NCBI RefSeq assembly: GCF_040954645.1 | Contig: NC_092808.1 | Coordinates: forward strand, 19,163,383 to 19,227,382 | Source: Diabrotica undecimpunctata | Lineage: Eukaryota > Arthropoda > Insecta > Coleoptera > Chrysomelidae | Reading direction: 5' to 3' | DNA length: 64,000 nucleotides | Shown: positions 22,936-34,080 of the stretch, one piece after another | How positions within the stretch are numbered: the stretch's first letter is position 1 | How the letters are laid out: the number at the start of each line of letters is the position of its first letter | Translations under genes and position numbers: made by a program | The notes under the pieces: generated by a model | Seen by the model: the letters and a program-made list of their open reading frames with translations, nothing else | The model's database searches: none | What the model was told of the DNA's origin: nothing

Positions 22936-25143
22936 ATAATTTTCTCTTGTATGTATTTATAATTTTTTGTTTCTTTGTTAAAATAGTAGTTTTCCGTGCT
23001 TGTTTTCGCATAACGTTAGTCTTTTGTGGTGTCTCTGGATGGATGGATTGAAATATCCATCTTTGGAAATTATTTCACAAAATTTATCGGTCACTGATGG
23101 CTAAAACAGAAATATTAAAATATATAAAAGAGAGAAGATTAAATTGGTATAGATATAGCTTCTTCTTGTAGTGACTATCTCTCTGGTGCCCAACCTTGTA
23201 ACATAACTTTGCCTGAAAGGGATATTGAGGTTTAAAAGAGAAATAAGAATTCCAGGTGCAAGTATGTTCACCTTGCAAATCGGCGCTCAGGTGTTTTAAA
23301 GGACACAACGGTGAGCTTTGTGACGTGGGTCTATTGATCTAGCATGGGGTACATTCGGATAAAAAAAATGGGAATTGAAACGTACCAATGGAGTTAGACA
23401 GCATTTGGCACAAAAAGAAAGAAAAAATTAAAGTTCGCCTCCTTGTCCTTTTTCGAGGAAAGAGGAAAACTCGACACTTGACATATGAGAAGATTGGTTT
23501 GAGAAAGATACCAAAAAAATGACAAATATGCTAAACCTCTCCTTAAAACCAAAATACATACTTAGGCAAAAAGAACGAGAAACAAACACACTTACCTTAT
23601 ATGGTCGCTCTATATTCCTGTCATTATCGTATTATTTCTCAAAAGAAAGGAAGATTATAAGAGAGTAATAAATATAGTTGCTACTTATTAACAATTTTTA
23701 TATCTTATATTGTAAAAAGTCAACCGAGTAAAAGTCAATATAGAAATACCAACATATTAACAAAATAAACATAAACCAAACGATGCAAATAGCAAAATTT
23801 TAAATGTAATTTAAAACAAATCAGGTTTTAAACAAATATTTCTGGAATTGTATGGAATACCTTTATAACTGGGTAGAAGTTGAATTTCGTTTTAATTTAA
23901 ATGATACTTAAATTAAATAGTAAAAATAAACAAAAATGTTATTAAATTACCTGTTATTAGCATATGATAATATGTGGGTATGATAACTTATTAGGTATCT
24001 AGTAAAATATACTTACAAATATAGCTAAACAAAAAGTTTAGTAATTATTCTTTGATTACTCGAGTTCTGAACATACAAAATTTTTGGGCTGTCCATAAAA
24101 AACAAAGGTTATTCTGTAATACAACAAAATTGGGGGACATAGCCTATACAACAAACGAAGCAATGCACTGCACTAAATACATATGAAACAAAAATGAAAA
24201 AATAAAACCACGTATATTTTTGTTCATTCGCCATTAGAAAATATTCAGCATTGTGTTTCCAACTGTTTTGACAAGTTTTAAATTAATTTAAATAAATTTA
24301 CAAAGAACTCTGGTCATCATGTTCATCTAGTCGGCACTGACTTTAAACTTTATTTAACTAACTTAAGACACTTAAAACTTCATTTCTGCTTAGCTGCTAA
24401 ACGGTATATCTTTAAATGAGAATATTAACTTGTGTATTTCAATGACTGTTACATTTAGCTGGTATTATCAGATATTTCTGATAATCTTTTTCCCGGCTTT
24501 CGCCGGCGATCTTTTTCCCTCTACTTCCAGACCAAAAGTTGACTTTCTATCTCGGCCGCCCAATGGAAAGTCACGCAATGTTAAAATTTATTCTTCCACG
24601 AGAATGGATGGAAATTTCCTTAAGTGGATTTTTATTTATTCCATACGTAAGTTGCAGGTCTAAGAATCAGCATTTAAGAAGAAGAAGAATTAATAAACTA
24701 ATCTCTGATTGTAAATGTTTAATGATGCTCTGTATTTTTAATTTAACACAGACAACTCTCGTGGGACCCATAGATACTTGACATCAATTTTTGCTTTTTG
24801 CTGCTTGAAAATGTGAAAAATGTACATTTAAAACCAAACTTTACAATGACAGTGCCAAGTCATATATGTAACATCATTCGGCGAAAATTGGGAACTACAC
24901 TACCAACAAGCCTTAGGTACAAATAAAGGATTTCATTCAAAACAATTTCTTTCGAGGGTTCTATAGAATGATTAGGCATTAGCTTTAATATTACTTTTTA
25001 TTTGTCTTTTGCCCTAAAATTCTTACAATTTAAAAATAATACGACCTTTACTTCGCATTCCTGTACGCATTTGATGAGATTGACATTTTATTGTTTTTTT
25101 AAGTTAAAAATTCTGTCAGACTGATAAATTCTTGTTGTTACAG
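22936..25143. other. scro intron upstream of the homeobox exon; no gene seen
   Basis: AT-rich. A stretch at 24490-24690 has more balanced composition and ends in AAGAAGAAGAAGAATTAA, so it may be a short repeat with a GAA tail. No upstream scro exon (N-terminus or first homeodomain part) was recognisable. Confidence 0.35.
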
Positions 25144-25230
25144 GTGAAAATTTGGTTCCAGAATCACAGGTACAAGTGCAAGCGACAAGCCAAAGAAAAG
25201 GCGATGGCTGAACAAAACCAGCACAACCAG
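25144..25230 (+). CDS. scro: scarecrow (NK2.1/Nkx2-1 homeobox) exon: end of homeodomain
   Basis: Transcription factor of the NK2.1 class, acting in the nucleus; in flies scarecrow functions in pharynx and brain/optic-lobe development. The exon is bounded by TTGTTACAG and GTATGC splice sites, has 29 codons and is phase 0 at both ends. It encodes VKIWFQNHRYKCKR followed by QAKEKAMAEQNQHNQ. This is homeodomain recognition helix 3 from residue 45, with Gln50, Asn51 and the NK2-class Tyr54. The flank after the homeodomain is typical of the scarecrow/Nkx2-1 group rather than vnd, tinman or bagpipe. The intron between Gln44 and Val45 is a common homeobox intron position. The next exon is 30.3 kb downstream. 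Confidence 0.93.
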
Positions 25231-27080
25231 GTATGCAAACAGTAGCGTAGTCCGTTTATTTCTTAACGAGCATTGAACTTTAAATCCACGAGTGATGGAT
25301 CAATGTCAATTTCAAAGTGTGATTAAGGATTATTGTTATTAAAAAATATGTTGCACAGACAATGAGGCTTTCTTCACATCGAAACTTACTGCATGTCATG
25401 GATTACAATACGGCTAACGGGTAATTAATTTAACGGTGAATCGTGCAGCTGATTCAGAAGAATAGGTGTAAACAAAACTCTATTATTACGTTCTTTGAGA
25501 GATATTTAGTTATTTGTGTATTATTAATTATCATTTAAATATGTAAGATCTGAATTAGATTTCATTTAGCAATTCTCAATAGTTCCTTAAATATCTATCA
25601 TTAACTATAAAATGTACGAAAAAAGTATAGACTTTGTATGTAGTTAAATATTTTTTTATACATGCCCATATACACATAAGTCTTGACAATAAGATTATAA
25701 GGAAGATAAGAAAGATAAAACGTTAAAGAAAGTTGTAAAGATATCAAAGAACTTCAGAAAAAATACTCGAGTTATTTAACTTACTTAAAACAGATAAATT
25801 TTTTTTCTATTTATTTATGATTACAATCTGGTAATAAATGATCAATAAGCAATTTTAATCTATCCTAAATTACTAAAGTTGCTTGAAATCAAGAGTTTAC
25901 CATACGATGTTCTCTGTCTAATCTAGCACATAACGCGCACAATCACTATGCTCTGCTTTTTCACTGTCACTTAAATTAATTCGAAGTGCTGACCACATTA
26001 GTCCTATTCTCCTGTTTAACTATGTTGTTTAATTGTCTCTTCGTAATTTAAATTACTTAGCTCTGCAATGTTCTGCATTTTTCCTTGTTTGCTTGGTTTG
26101 GCACTTTGTTTGTGCCTTCTTTAGAGCGTCCACTAACATGTTCACTATTGATTTCTTCTTGCACTTATTTCTGGAGGTTACTCTCTATTTCTTCCTGGTA
26201 TGACCTTGGGTTGTGTAATCGCAGTGTATGTGACGTTTTTAGTCCTTGTTACCATATTTCTTCTTCTTTACAGCACAGATTCTCTTCTTAGTCGTTAGCC
26301 TGATGCAGGTATCGTGATATCATGAAGCTATTAGCTGATTTTTCCAATGTTCTTCCACGTTCCTCCAGTACAGATTACAGAAAGTGAAAAAGTCCTCAAC
26401 CAAACGAACTAAATATCGAACTGCTTCAAATAATAAAAAAAAAATAAACTCGTTGTCCAAGAAATGTTTAAGTTCTACTTTTATTTATCCTAAAAATTCA
26501 AATTTTAGCGTATCCGTTGATCGCCGTAACAATAATCTCATACATTAAAAAATATTCCTAAATATTCTTTATAAATGTACAGCACAAAAAACTTGACATG
26601 GATATAGAAGAAACACAATGAGGATTGCGTGTAAAGGGCATCACTTAGAGCTAATAAATGTTATTAAAACAAAATGAATCTTTATTATAAATTGTGAATA
26701 CATTATTGAGCAAAAATACACCTTAATGAAGAAATAATAATTACAAGTGAAATGAGTATTCCACGCACCCTCTGAAAAATTCTTGAGGAAAATTCAAGAG
26801 AGACAAAGAGAGAAAACAGTAGAACAAAGGTCAATAGCTCACCGATTAATAACATTAGGTCTTATATCCTGTAATTATATATTGGGATATATAATCACAG
26901 GACAACGACTCTGAATGTCTACACCGTTCGGTAAGGGGCACTTCGGGTTGATTTGAGCTGGCTGCATATTTCTTACGATTTCTTGGTCATATGGCCGTTT
27001 ATCATATAAAATAATTTTATACCATGCTAAATTCCAAATTAGAACTAACATATTATTGAACCAAAAAGGCAAGATTAAGA
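25231..27080. other. Intronic sequence after the homeobox exon
   Basis: No gene. The first 250 bases are less AT-biased than the rest and include a homeodomain-type GGTAATTAATTTAAC near 25420; this may be regulatory. At about 25970-26290 the minus strand vaguely resembles the linker of a LINE polyprotein (broken frames), too weak to call. Confidence 0.35.
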
Positions 27081-27084
27081 AAGT

Positions 27085-27452
27085 GTGTAGCTCACAAATC
27101 TCTGAAATGGTGGAGGAATTCACCAAGACAAATACCTAATAGAGCCAGGAAAACAGTCAAATACCAGTTGAAGCTGATGGGATAGGCAGATGATGACCTA
27201 TGCAGATTCTGTCACCTAGAAGAAGAAACATTTTATGTTAGTGTAACAGCCTGGAAAATGTGCGGTTCTTTGCAATAGGCGAAAGAAAGCCACCGACAAA
27301 GAGCAATATGGAAGGTTCAGTCTCAAAGTTAATAGACCTTTTAAAAAGGGTCAGATTAGAGAATGTAATTTAGGGCTAGAGGGCCCCAATAGATCTAAAA
27401 AGATCGCAGTGAAATGGACTAAAGCCATCTCTAATCTAATCTAATCTATAGA
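27085..27452 (+). pseudogene. R1-like LINE 3' fragment with TCTAA repeats
   Basis: Plus-strand sequence ends a LINE polyprotein: DDDLCRFCHLEEET (the C-terminal Cys/His motif), then SKLIDLLKRVRLENV, then a 3'UTR and a run of TCTAATCTAATCTAATCTAT at 27431-27450. The upstream RT is missing. Confidence 0.55.
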
Positions 27453-27559
27453 ATGAAACACTACCAGTGTTTTATTCTATAGATTTTCTGTCGATTAGAT
27501 TTTAATATAAATAACAATAACCAACATGAAAAACAACGTAAATAAGAAGAGGCTGCCAA

Positions 27560-28560
27560 AAATTATCGAGACAATAGTGGTAATGATGAATAATGAACTA
27601 GATCGCCCATATTAATATCGGAATTAAATAATCTGATTCTAATCTAATAAAAGATTATGCATATAATCAGTTTTTGATCAAAATATTTGAACTTGGACTA
27701 ATTAATAGATATATCTATTAACTGCTTTATTGATCATCAAAAAATACCTTCCCAATAATTACTTCCAAATCCTAAGATCCTACCTGGAAGACCGCCATTA
27801 GCTTGTAAAACATCATGATGAGTATACCAAACTTTACTTAATTATGGCTGGAGTCTCTTAAGGCAATGTCCTTGGTCCGGTGCTGTACCTGATATTCACT
27901 GCGGACTTACTTACATCACCAGAAGTCAAATCAGCAACTTAGGCAGATGGGACAGCTGTTATCTCTTCTCATGAAGATCCAGCCGTAGCATGACACCTAA
28001 ACCTAACCTAAATGCACTACAAACTTGGTTAAAAATGTGGCTTTTACGAGCCAACTAGACAAAATCTGCGTGGCTAACATTTACAAACCGCAAGAGACAC
28101 TGTCCTCAGGTATCGTTAAACGGTCAAACTCTGCCACAGAAAGATGACATAAAATACTTGGGATTGTATTTGGATCGCATGCTCACTTGGAGGAAACACA
28201 TCTTTACCTAGCGAAAAGAGCTGGGTCTTAAACTCAGCAAATTATACTGGTTAATTGGCCGGAAATCAAAACTCAATCGATAACAAAGTTTTGACATATA
28301 AAGTTATTCTAAAATCCATATGGAATTATGGAATTCAACTATAGTAAATAGCAGCTAGATCCAGTATGGACATTCTTAAAAGATTCCAATCGAAAGTTCT
28401 CCGAATAATAACTAATGCTCCATAGTACATTCAAAACAAAACGATCGGACGAGACATCAAAATGACAACTGTCAACGAAGAAGTCACCAAATTCTGCCAA
28501 CAATATGAACAGAGACTAATAGACCACCTCAATAGCCTAGCCAAAACTTAATGACACAAC
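27560..28560 (+). pseudogene. Jockey-clade LINE RT relic
   Basis: Plus-strand, strongly decayed: YFQILRSYLED, GNVLGPVLYLIFTADLLTSP, AVISSHEDPAVA, then thumb and C-terminal pieces (NKVLTYKVILKSIWNYGIQL). Many stops. The ADD site reads ADG. It resembles the minus-strand Jockey fragment at 5040-5696. Confidence 0.7.
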
Positions 28561-29530
28561 CAATCGGACAATCAAATGAAAGACCCCAGCCGACCTGTTA
28601 ACTATAAATTATAACTATAGTCGCAAAAGCCCAATAGCATCTAGAAGCAGAAGCCCAACCAAACCCTAAGACATATGTGACTCTATTCCAGTGTCAAGAA
28701 TACACAGGAAATTGTCAATAGGCAATTTTCTACAAGGCATTTTTTTAATATTGTTAAACACTGTAGACAATTTACTTATTGTAATTATATTAAAGATGGT
28801 AAATATATTGGGATGTTAAATTAAGAATAATTAAAAAAAAACTTATATTTTATTCCAAATTGTTTTCTTAATATAATTTTTCAGTATCAGCACAAAATCT
28901 TTATTAAAATAGTGAATATTGTTCACTCTATTAAAAAAACATAAACCTGAAAAAGTTGTGCTATTTCCAATATCTCAATTAAGTATTATATTGAGGTGTT
29001 TCGATCTACGACCCTGAGTTGCCTTCTATTCTTTCTTTTACTAATATTTTTTAAATCCTATCATAACAAAGCGCCCCATTCAGCGATAACAAAGCAAGTT
29101 CTGTGGTCGAATTTATTTACACTTTAGGTAATGCCCTAATCTCATTTTTACCTTCTTCTTTTTTGTATTCTTACAATATTTTCCCTCTTCATCGAGGGAA
29201 ATGCGTTCACTTTTCAGTCTCGAGATTATGACACCCCATTGTTATTATCCGTATTTACATTGGTGGTTAGATGCCTGCTGTGTTTTAATAAGGGATTAGA
29301 AGAGAAATTAAAAGAAGAAGGACTGTCAGCTTCTGCGTTGATGAACATTTTTGAATATATTTTTTATTTTTTCTATTGCATTCAAGAAAATAAATGGAGA
29401 TATGTGTGAACATATGTAGAGGTGCAAATAAAAAAAGGATATAAATTAAGAGAAAAACAACTAAAAATAGCCACGAGGAACGTTAGAAGTATTTATGAAA
29501 AGGGAGAAGTGAAAAATTTAATCAGCATCA
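28561..29530. other. AT-rich intronic sequence
   Basis: No protein-like frame. At 29440-29580 the plus strand may carry the start of a LINE endonuclease (KIATRNVRSIYEKG-like, LNFLCLQETKQD), a short fragment only. Confidence 0.35.
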
Positions 29531-29639
29531 TTATTCAATAAGAACTAAACTTTCTTTGTCTCCAAGAAACAAAACAAGACAACATGGAATGTTGATAAAA
29601 CAATCTTGCTTAGTAGTGGTGGGACAAATAGACTGCTGG

Positions 29640-30225
29640 GTGTTTTTCTTCAAGTTCCGCTCCTTCTTGGTTACACGCCTGAATAGATCAATTAAACTGC
29701 GTCCAAACCTTTCACGGAGATTGCGTAGCCTCGAGAGTTTACGTCTTCCTAGGCTTCTTCTGCGTTTGATTTTGCCCTGCATTATATTCCTTAATTCCAG
29801 ACCTCAACCCCATACAAAAGGGTGGAAATTCTTATCCGGAGCGTTATATTGATATTGCGATTACAGAAATTTTTTTTCATTCTGTTAAAAGTTGACCATG
29901 CAATTCAATGAGGCATCTTATTTATTTTGTTTTATCAGTATCTTAGTATCTTCTGTGATCCATATTCCAAGGTATTTGTACGAAGATATTTTTTTAATTT
30001 CTGTATTATCTAGTACTATTTTATATTGTATATTTTAGTCCATAATCGTTGTAATGTTTATTTATTTGTTAAGCAAGGTGTTGCAGTTCTTCTCCCACCA
30101 GAAGGACTATATCGTCAGCAAATCTTATGTTATTAAGTGGCTCAGCGTTTATTATTAGTCCCTCAGTGGGTCTACTGTATAAATTAAACAATGATGACAA
30201 AATACACCCAACGGGAAATCTGATT
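29640..30225 (-). pseudogene. LINE C-terminus and RT fragment (GAA-tailed family)
   Basis: The minus strand encodes MQGKIKRRRSLGRRKLSRLR, then NLRERFGRSLIDLFRRVTK at the 3' end (29640-29782). RT core sequence lies near 30060-30220 (LFNLYSRPTEGLIINAEPLN, then NIRFADDIVLL). The copy is interrupted near 30235 by unrelated sequence and probably continues at 30516. Confidence 0.65.
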
Positions 30226-30515
30226 ATCCTCAGTCAGTTCATTTTAAACTTTCGTTTTCGCTGTTTGATTCTGACTGACTGACTGCTGGGTTTTTTAATA
30301 AATGAAATTCTCAAGGGAAGTGTAGTAGACTTTAAACCAATCTCGGAAAGGATCAGCTGTTTAGGTTTGAGAGGAAAATACCGTAAATTATCTATAATCA
30401 ATGTAGATGCATCGAGCGAAGATAAAGACACCGATATAAAAATGGATTTGTTCACTAATTCCATATTCCAAAAAATTAACAATTCTGTGTATTTTGTTCA
30501 GTATCGTTATGTGAT

Positions 30516-31085
30516 CTAAGCAGATTGTTGCACTTCACTTTCTGGAATTGCTACCAAGGTCGATTGTAGCCATTGTTGTGGGATTGTGGCAGTCTGATAT
30601 ACTACAAAGGTCGATTGTAGCCATTGTTGAAAGATTGTGGCAGTCTGATATATTAGATTAAAGAGTTCAACCATTACATCAATAATATCTTTATCAATAA
30701 GTTTTAATAATTCGATGGGCATATTATCTGGTCCAGTAGCTTTGCCGTCTTATGTGTTTTATGATTTATTTTCGCAATATTGATGCTCTGGTATCCTCTT
30801 CAGTTTCTAATGATAGTTTTCCTCATTTATGACTAAATAGTTGCTGGATGTAATTGATCCATTGACGCAATATTTCCTTCACAACAGTAATTATATCCCA
30901 TTTATGATTTTTAAGGATATTGATTCTTGGACTATTTCTATAACCTGTCACTTCTTTGATTTTTTTGTGAAAATTAAAGCTTATCCATAATTTTTCCCCA
31001 GATCTTTTATTTTCTTGCATTTGTCGGAGAATCACTTTTTTTGCCTCTCGTACCTCAGTAACCATTACCAAAACAATAACCAATA
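30516..31085 (-). pseudogene. LINE RT fragment with an internal in-frame tandem duplication
   Basis: The minus strand reads MPIELLKLIDKDIIDVMVEL, then FNLIYQTATIFQQWLQSTFV, and repeats VYQTATIPQQWLQSTLV, i.e. a 51-bp (17-codon) duplication at 30556-30656. Further upstream are linker pieces (EILRQWINYIQQLF, SGEKLWISFNF). It is probably the 5' part of the element at 29640-30225. Confidence 0.65.
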
Positions 31086-31377
31086 AGGTGCAAACCTCAC
31101 AGTATACAATGGAATGATCAATGTGGATCTCTAAGAGATCGGTCCTCTTCGAATCGAATCGGAACTCTAAGAGAGTCTCTAAGAGATCGGATTACAAATG
31201 TAGAAATCAGAAGGAGAACCAAAGTACAAGGTGCTGTAGAAAGAATGACAACTCAATTTTTTTTTACGTATGTGATTATTAACTTATTTTTTCTTGACTC
31301 TTTGTCATTTTTAACATATTTCATCCAAATCAGTCCATTTTTAAATTATCCATATTATATCCAATGAACACTAAATA

Positions 31378-31735
31378 ATGAGGCATTATTGTAGGTATAC
31401 GAGAGAAGAGACCCTACTATATTCAGTAAGCGAAAGGTTTAATCAATGCTTACACGAGGATACAATTCCAAAAGACTGGAACATTGCAGTGATAGCCTTG
31501 TTACACAAAAAAGTGATATTACTAAAATATAGAACCATCAACCTCTTGACACATACGTACAAATTCTTTATGAAAATCTTAACGGAGAGACTTAGCCAAA
31601 AGAACAAGCAGGCTTTAGGCAGGATATGGCACAAATGATCATTTGCATACCAAGAAGATTTAATTGAAAAATGCATCCTAAAAATGATGATTTGAAGTTG
31701 CTCAACTGTTTTCAGCAAAAAATTAAAATAAAATT
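31378..31735 (+). pseudogene. LINE RT start fragment
   Basis: Plus-strand VSERFNQCLHEDTIPKDWNI, then AVIALLHKKV, YRTINLLTHTYKFFMKILTE and RLSQKNKQALGRI. It contains the first RT blocks only and stops before the palm. Confidence 0.65.
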
Positions 31736-31739
31736 AAAA

Positions 31740-32222
31740 TAATAAAATACTTCGTTTGTAATCTTCCAAACTTGGCAAGCTCGTTGAAATAACTGTGAAA
31801 CAACCCTACTCAGAATTCAACCTAAAATTACCCGGCTAAGTCTTACTAACATCACTCGGAACTAATCACGGATAATAAAAAGACTACGAATTGGCCATAC
31901 AAGATTGACACATGGCTACTTAATATCCACCAATGAACGTCCAACATATCAACAGTGCAATTGTGTCCTTACCGTAAACCATATATTAACACCGCCAACA
32001 GTACACCAGCTATGCTCGAAAAAATAACTTGGATATATCGATTGTAGATATTCTAAACTATCCAAGTGAATATACTTACCTATAAGTGTTACAGTTCCTC
32101 AAAGACACTAATATTTTTAATACAATGTAATACTTATTTTGTAATTACTTAGAATAACTCAACTGTTCCGTGCCAATGACCTTAATTGTCGAGGCACTTG
32201 TGCTAAATAAAAAAAATCTACT
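31740..32222 (+). pseudogene. I-like LINE 3' fragment
   Basis: Plus-strand C-terminus KRLRIGHTRLTHGYLISTNE, then TYQQCNCVLTVNHIL (Cys/His motif), and a 3'UTR reading CCAATGACCTTAATTGTCGA followed by an A run. The same UTR phrase occurs at the end of the I-like LINE at 19140, so the two are related families. Confidence 0.65.
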
Positions 32223-32289
32223 GTAATAACCACTATTTCTGGAGTAATAATTAGTTTTAATATAATACAAAATTCAAAAGCGGCCACAC

Positions 32290-33320
32290 CTTGTAATCTG
32301 CGTAAAGCAGAAGAATCTTCTTCTTCTTCTTCTATTTTTTATATAGACATGACTCTGTCTGTCATGTGCCTCCAGTAAGTTGTCGTTCCATCGTTTTCGT
32401 GGTCTTCCTACTGATAGTTTTCCTATTGGGAAACCGTCTCTTGCCGTCTTTACTACTTTATTTGTTGTCATTCGGCTTATATGATCGTTCCATTCTACTC
32501 TTCTATTTCTTACCCAGTTCTTGATGTTCTCCACCTTGCATCTACGTCGCATATCTGTACTTCTAGCTCTGTCCCATAGTGTCTTACCATCAATTTTTTT
32601 TAAGTGTTTACATCTCTGCTGTTTCTAACATCCTTTTTGTCCTCTCTGTGTCAGGTCTTGTTTCTGTCGCGTATGTCATTATTGGTCTGATGACTGTTTT
32701 GTAAATTCTGCCTTTCGTTTCTTTCCCGATATTTTCATTTCTCCATATTGTTTCATTCAGACAGCCTGCGGCTCTGTTTGCTCTATTCACTTGATCTTCC
32801 ACTTCAGTTTCGAGCTTTCCGTAGCTAGATAATGTGATGCCTAGAGAGAGATTTAAACTCGTATCACTTGTTCTATTATCTGACCTTCCAGCTCCAATTT
32901 ACATCTTAGTAAATTTGCTGTTGTAACCATGCATTTTGTCTTTTTTGGGGAAATTAACATGTTAAATTTTCTGGCGGTTATATTAAATTGGTGCAGCATA
33001 CGTTGTAAATCATCTTCACTTTGAGAGAGTAGTATTGCGTCGTCTGCATAACGAATTATTTTAAGTTGTTTTTCTCCCATTTGGTATCCTTTTTTAGTTC
33101 TTACTTTTTTATTATTTAATCCATAATCAGGTAGAACAATAGAAGACTCAGGGAATCTACCTGTCTTATCCCATTGCCAGCTTCAATAGGGTCGGTTAGT
33201 TCTTCTTCTACTTTTACTTTTATTGTGTTGTTTTGGTAGATATTTTCGATTGTTTTGATTATTCCTAGAGGTATCACTCTTGGGTACAGTAAGTGGATAA
33301 CGTCTTTTAATTTTAAAAGC
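32290..33320 (-). pseudogene. GAA-tailed LINE, 3' half
   Basis: The left edge is CTTCTTCTTCTTCTTCT. The minus strand gives RRRCKVENIKNWVRNRRVEW, RPRKRWNDNLLEAH (C-terminus), MEDQVNRANRAAGCLNETIW, IRPIMTYATETRPDTERT (thumb/after), then MGEKQLKIIRYADDAILLSQ (RT core with YADD), then sequence rising to 33320. Frames shift between blocks. The plus-strand copy at 41650-42895 is a close relative. Confidence 0.75.
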
Positions 33321-33324
33321 AGAA

Positions 33325-33440
33325 GAATGAATGACTAAATACAAGAATTGTACAGAAAGTACAGAAATATGGAAACATTCAAGAGACTTACATCAAGCAG
33401 TGGACAAATTTATGACCTAATTAATGGTGATGATGAATAC
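33325..33440 (+). pseudogene. RTE-type LINE 3' tip
   Basis: Plus-strand sequence with the phrase CAAGCAGTGGACAAATTTAT followed by GGTGATGATGAATAC. This matches the usual QQWTE/AVD... end and TGA-repeat tail of RTE elements. Compare 51624-51815. Confidence 0.45.
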
Positions 33441-33980
33441 AGATTTAATTATATATAAACTACCGTAGAACTTTTGTTTAAAAAGGGTGCCAGACGTGAA
33501 CAATTCCATTTTTCTGGATAAATACGAAGTTTCAAAAAATAAGATAATTTGGTGTAATTTCTTTTTTGGGGTAAAAATCACTCTATTTGTACCTTTAAAG
33601 AGATAAGCTACACAATACAGATCAACCATCGATATAGTTTCTACGTAATAAAGTGAATTGAGAAACCATTCAAATTAAATATGAAGAAATTTTCTTTGAA
33701 TGCTATAGAAATATACATAAAGAATTCAATAACAAAAATAGCAAAGTTATGCTGTTACCTAATGAAAATAAATCGAAATAACAAATAATTATTTAGGCAT
33801 CGAAAACCAAACACATTCACTTGTCAAGAATTTCAACTGATTAAATATCTCTAACGAGCTACAAAATACACACGCATTTGTTCATTGACAGATTTCACAA
33901 CGTTTCTTGGTTAGATTCTTACAGGGATGGACTCAAATATTATTTCATATCCTAAGAGCTTGTAATAAATAAAATAACAT
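33441..33980. other. AT-rich intronic sequence
   Basis: No recognisable feature. Confidence 0.4.
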
Positions 33981-34080
33981 TTTAAATCTCGAATGTGTTG
34001 CCTGTGTGAGTCCTTTACAAATAGGTAAAAAGAAGTAAGAATAAGCCCTATTCTTGAAGTGTGCAGCATTATATCAAAAT

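Noticed and set aside
31120..31195. Repeated CTCTAAGAGATCGG phrases
   Set aside because: Only two or three short copies with no regular period; not a satellite or CRISPR-like array.
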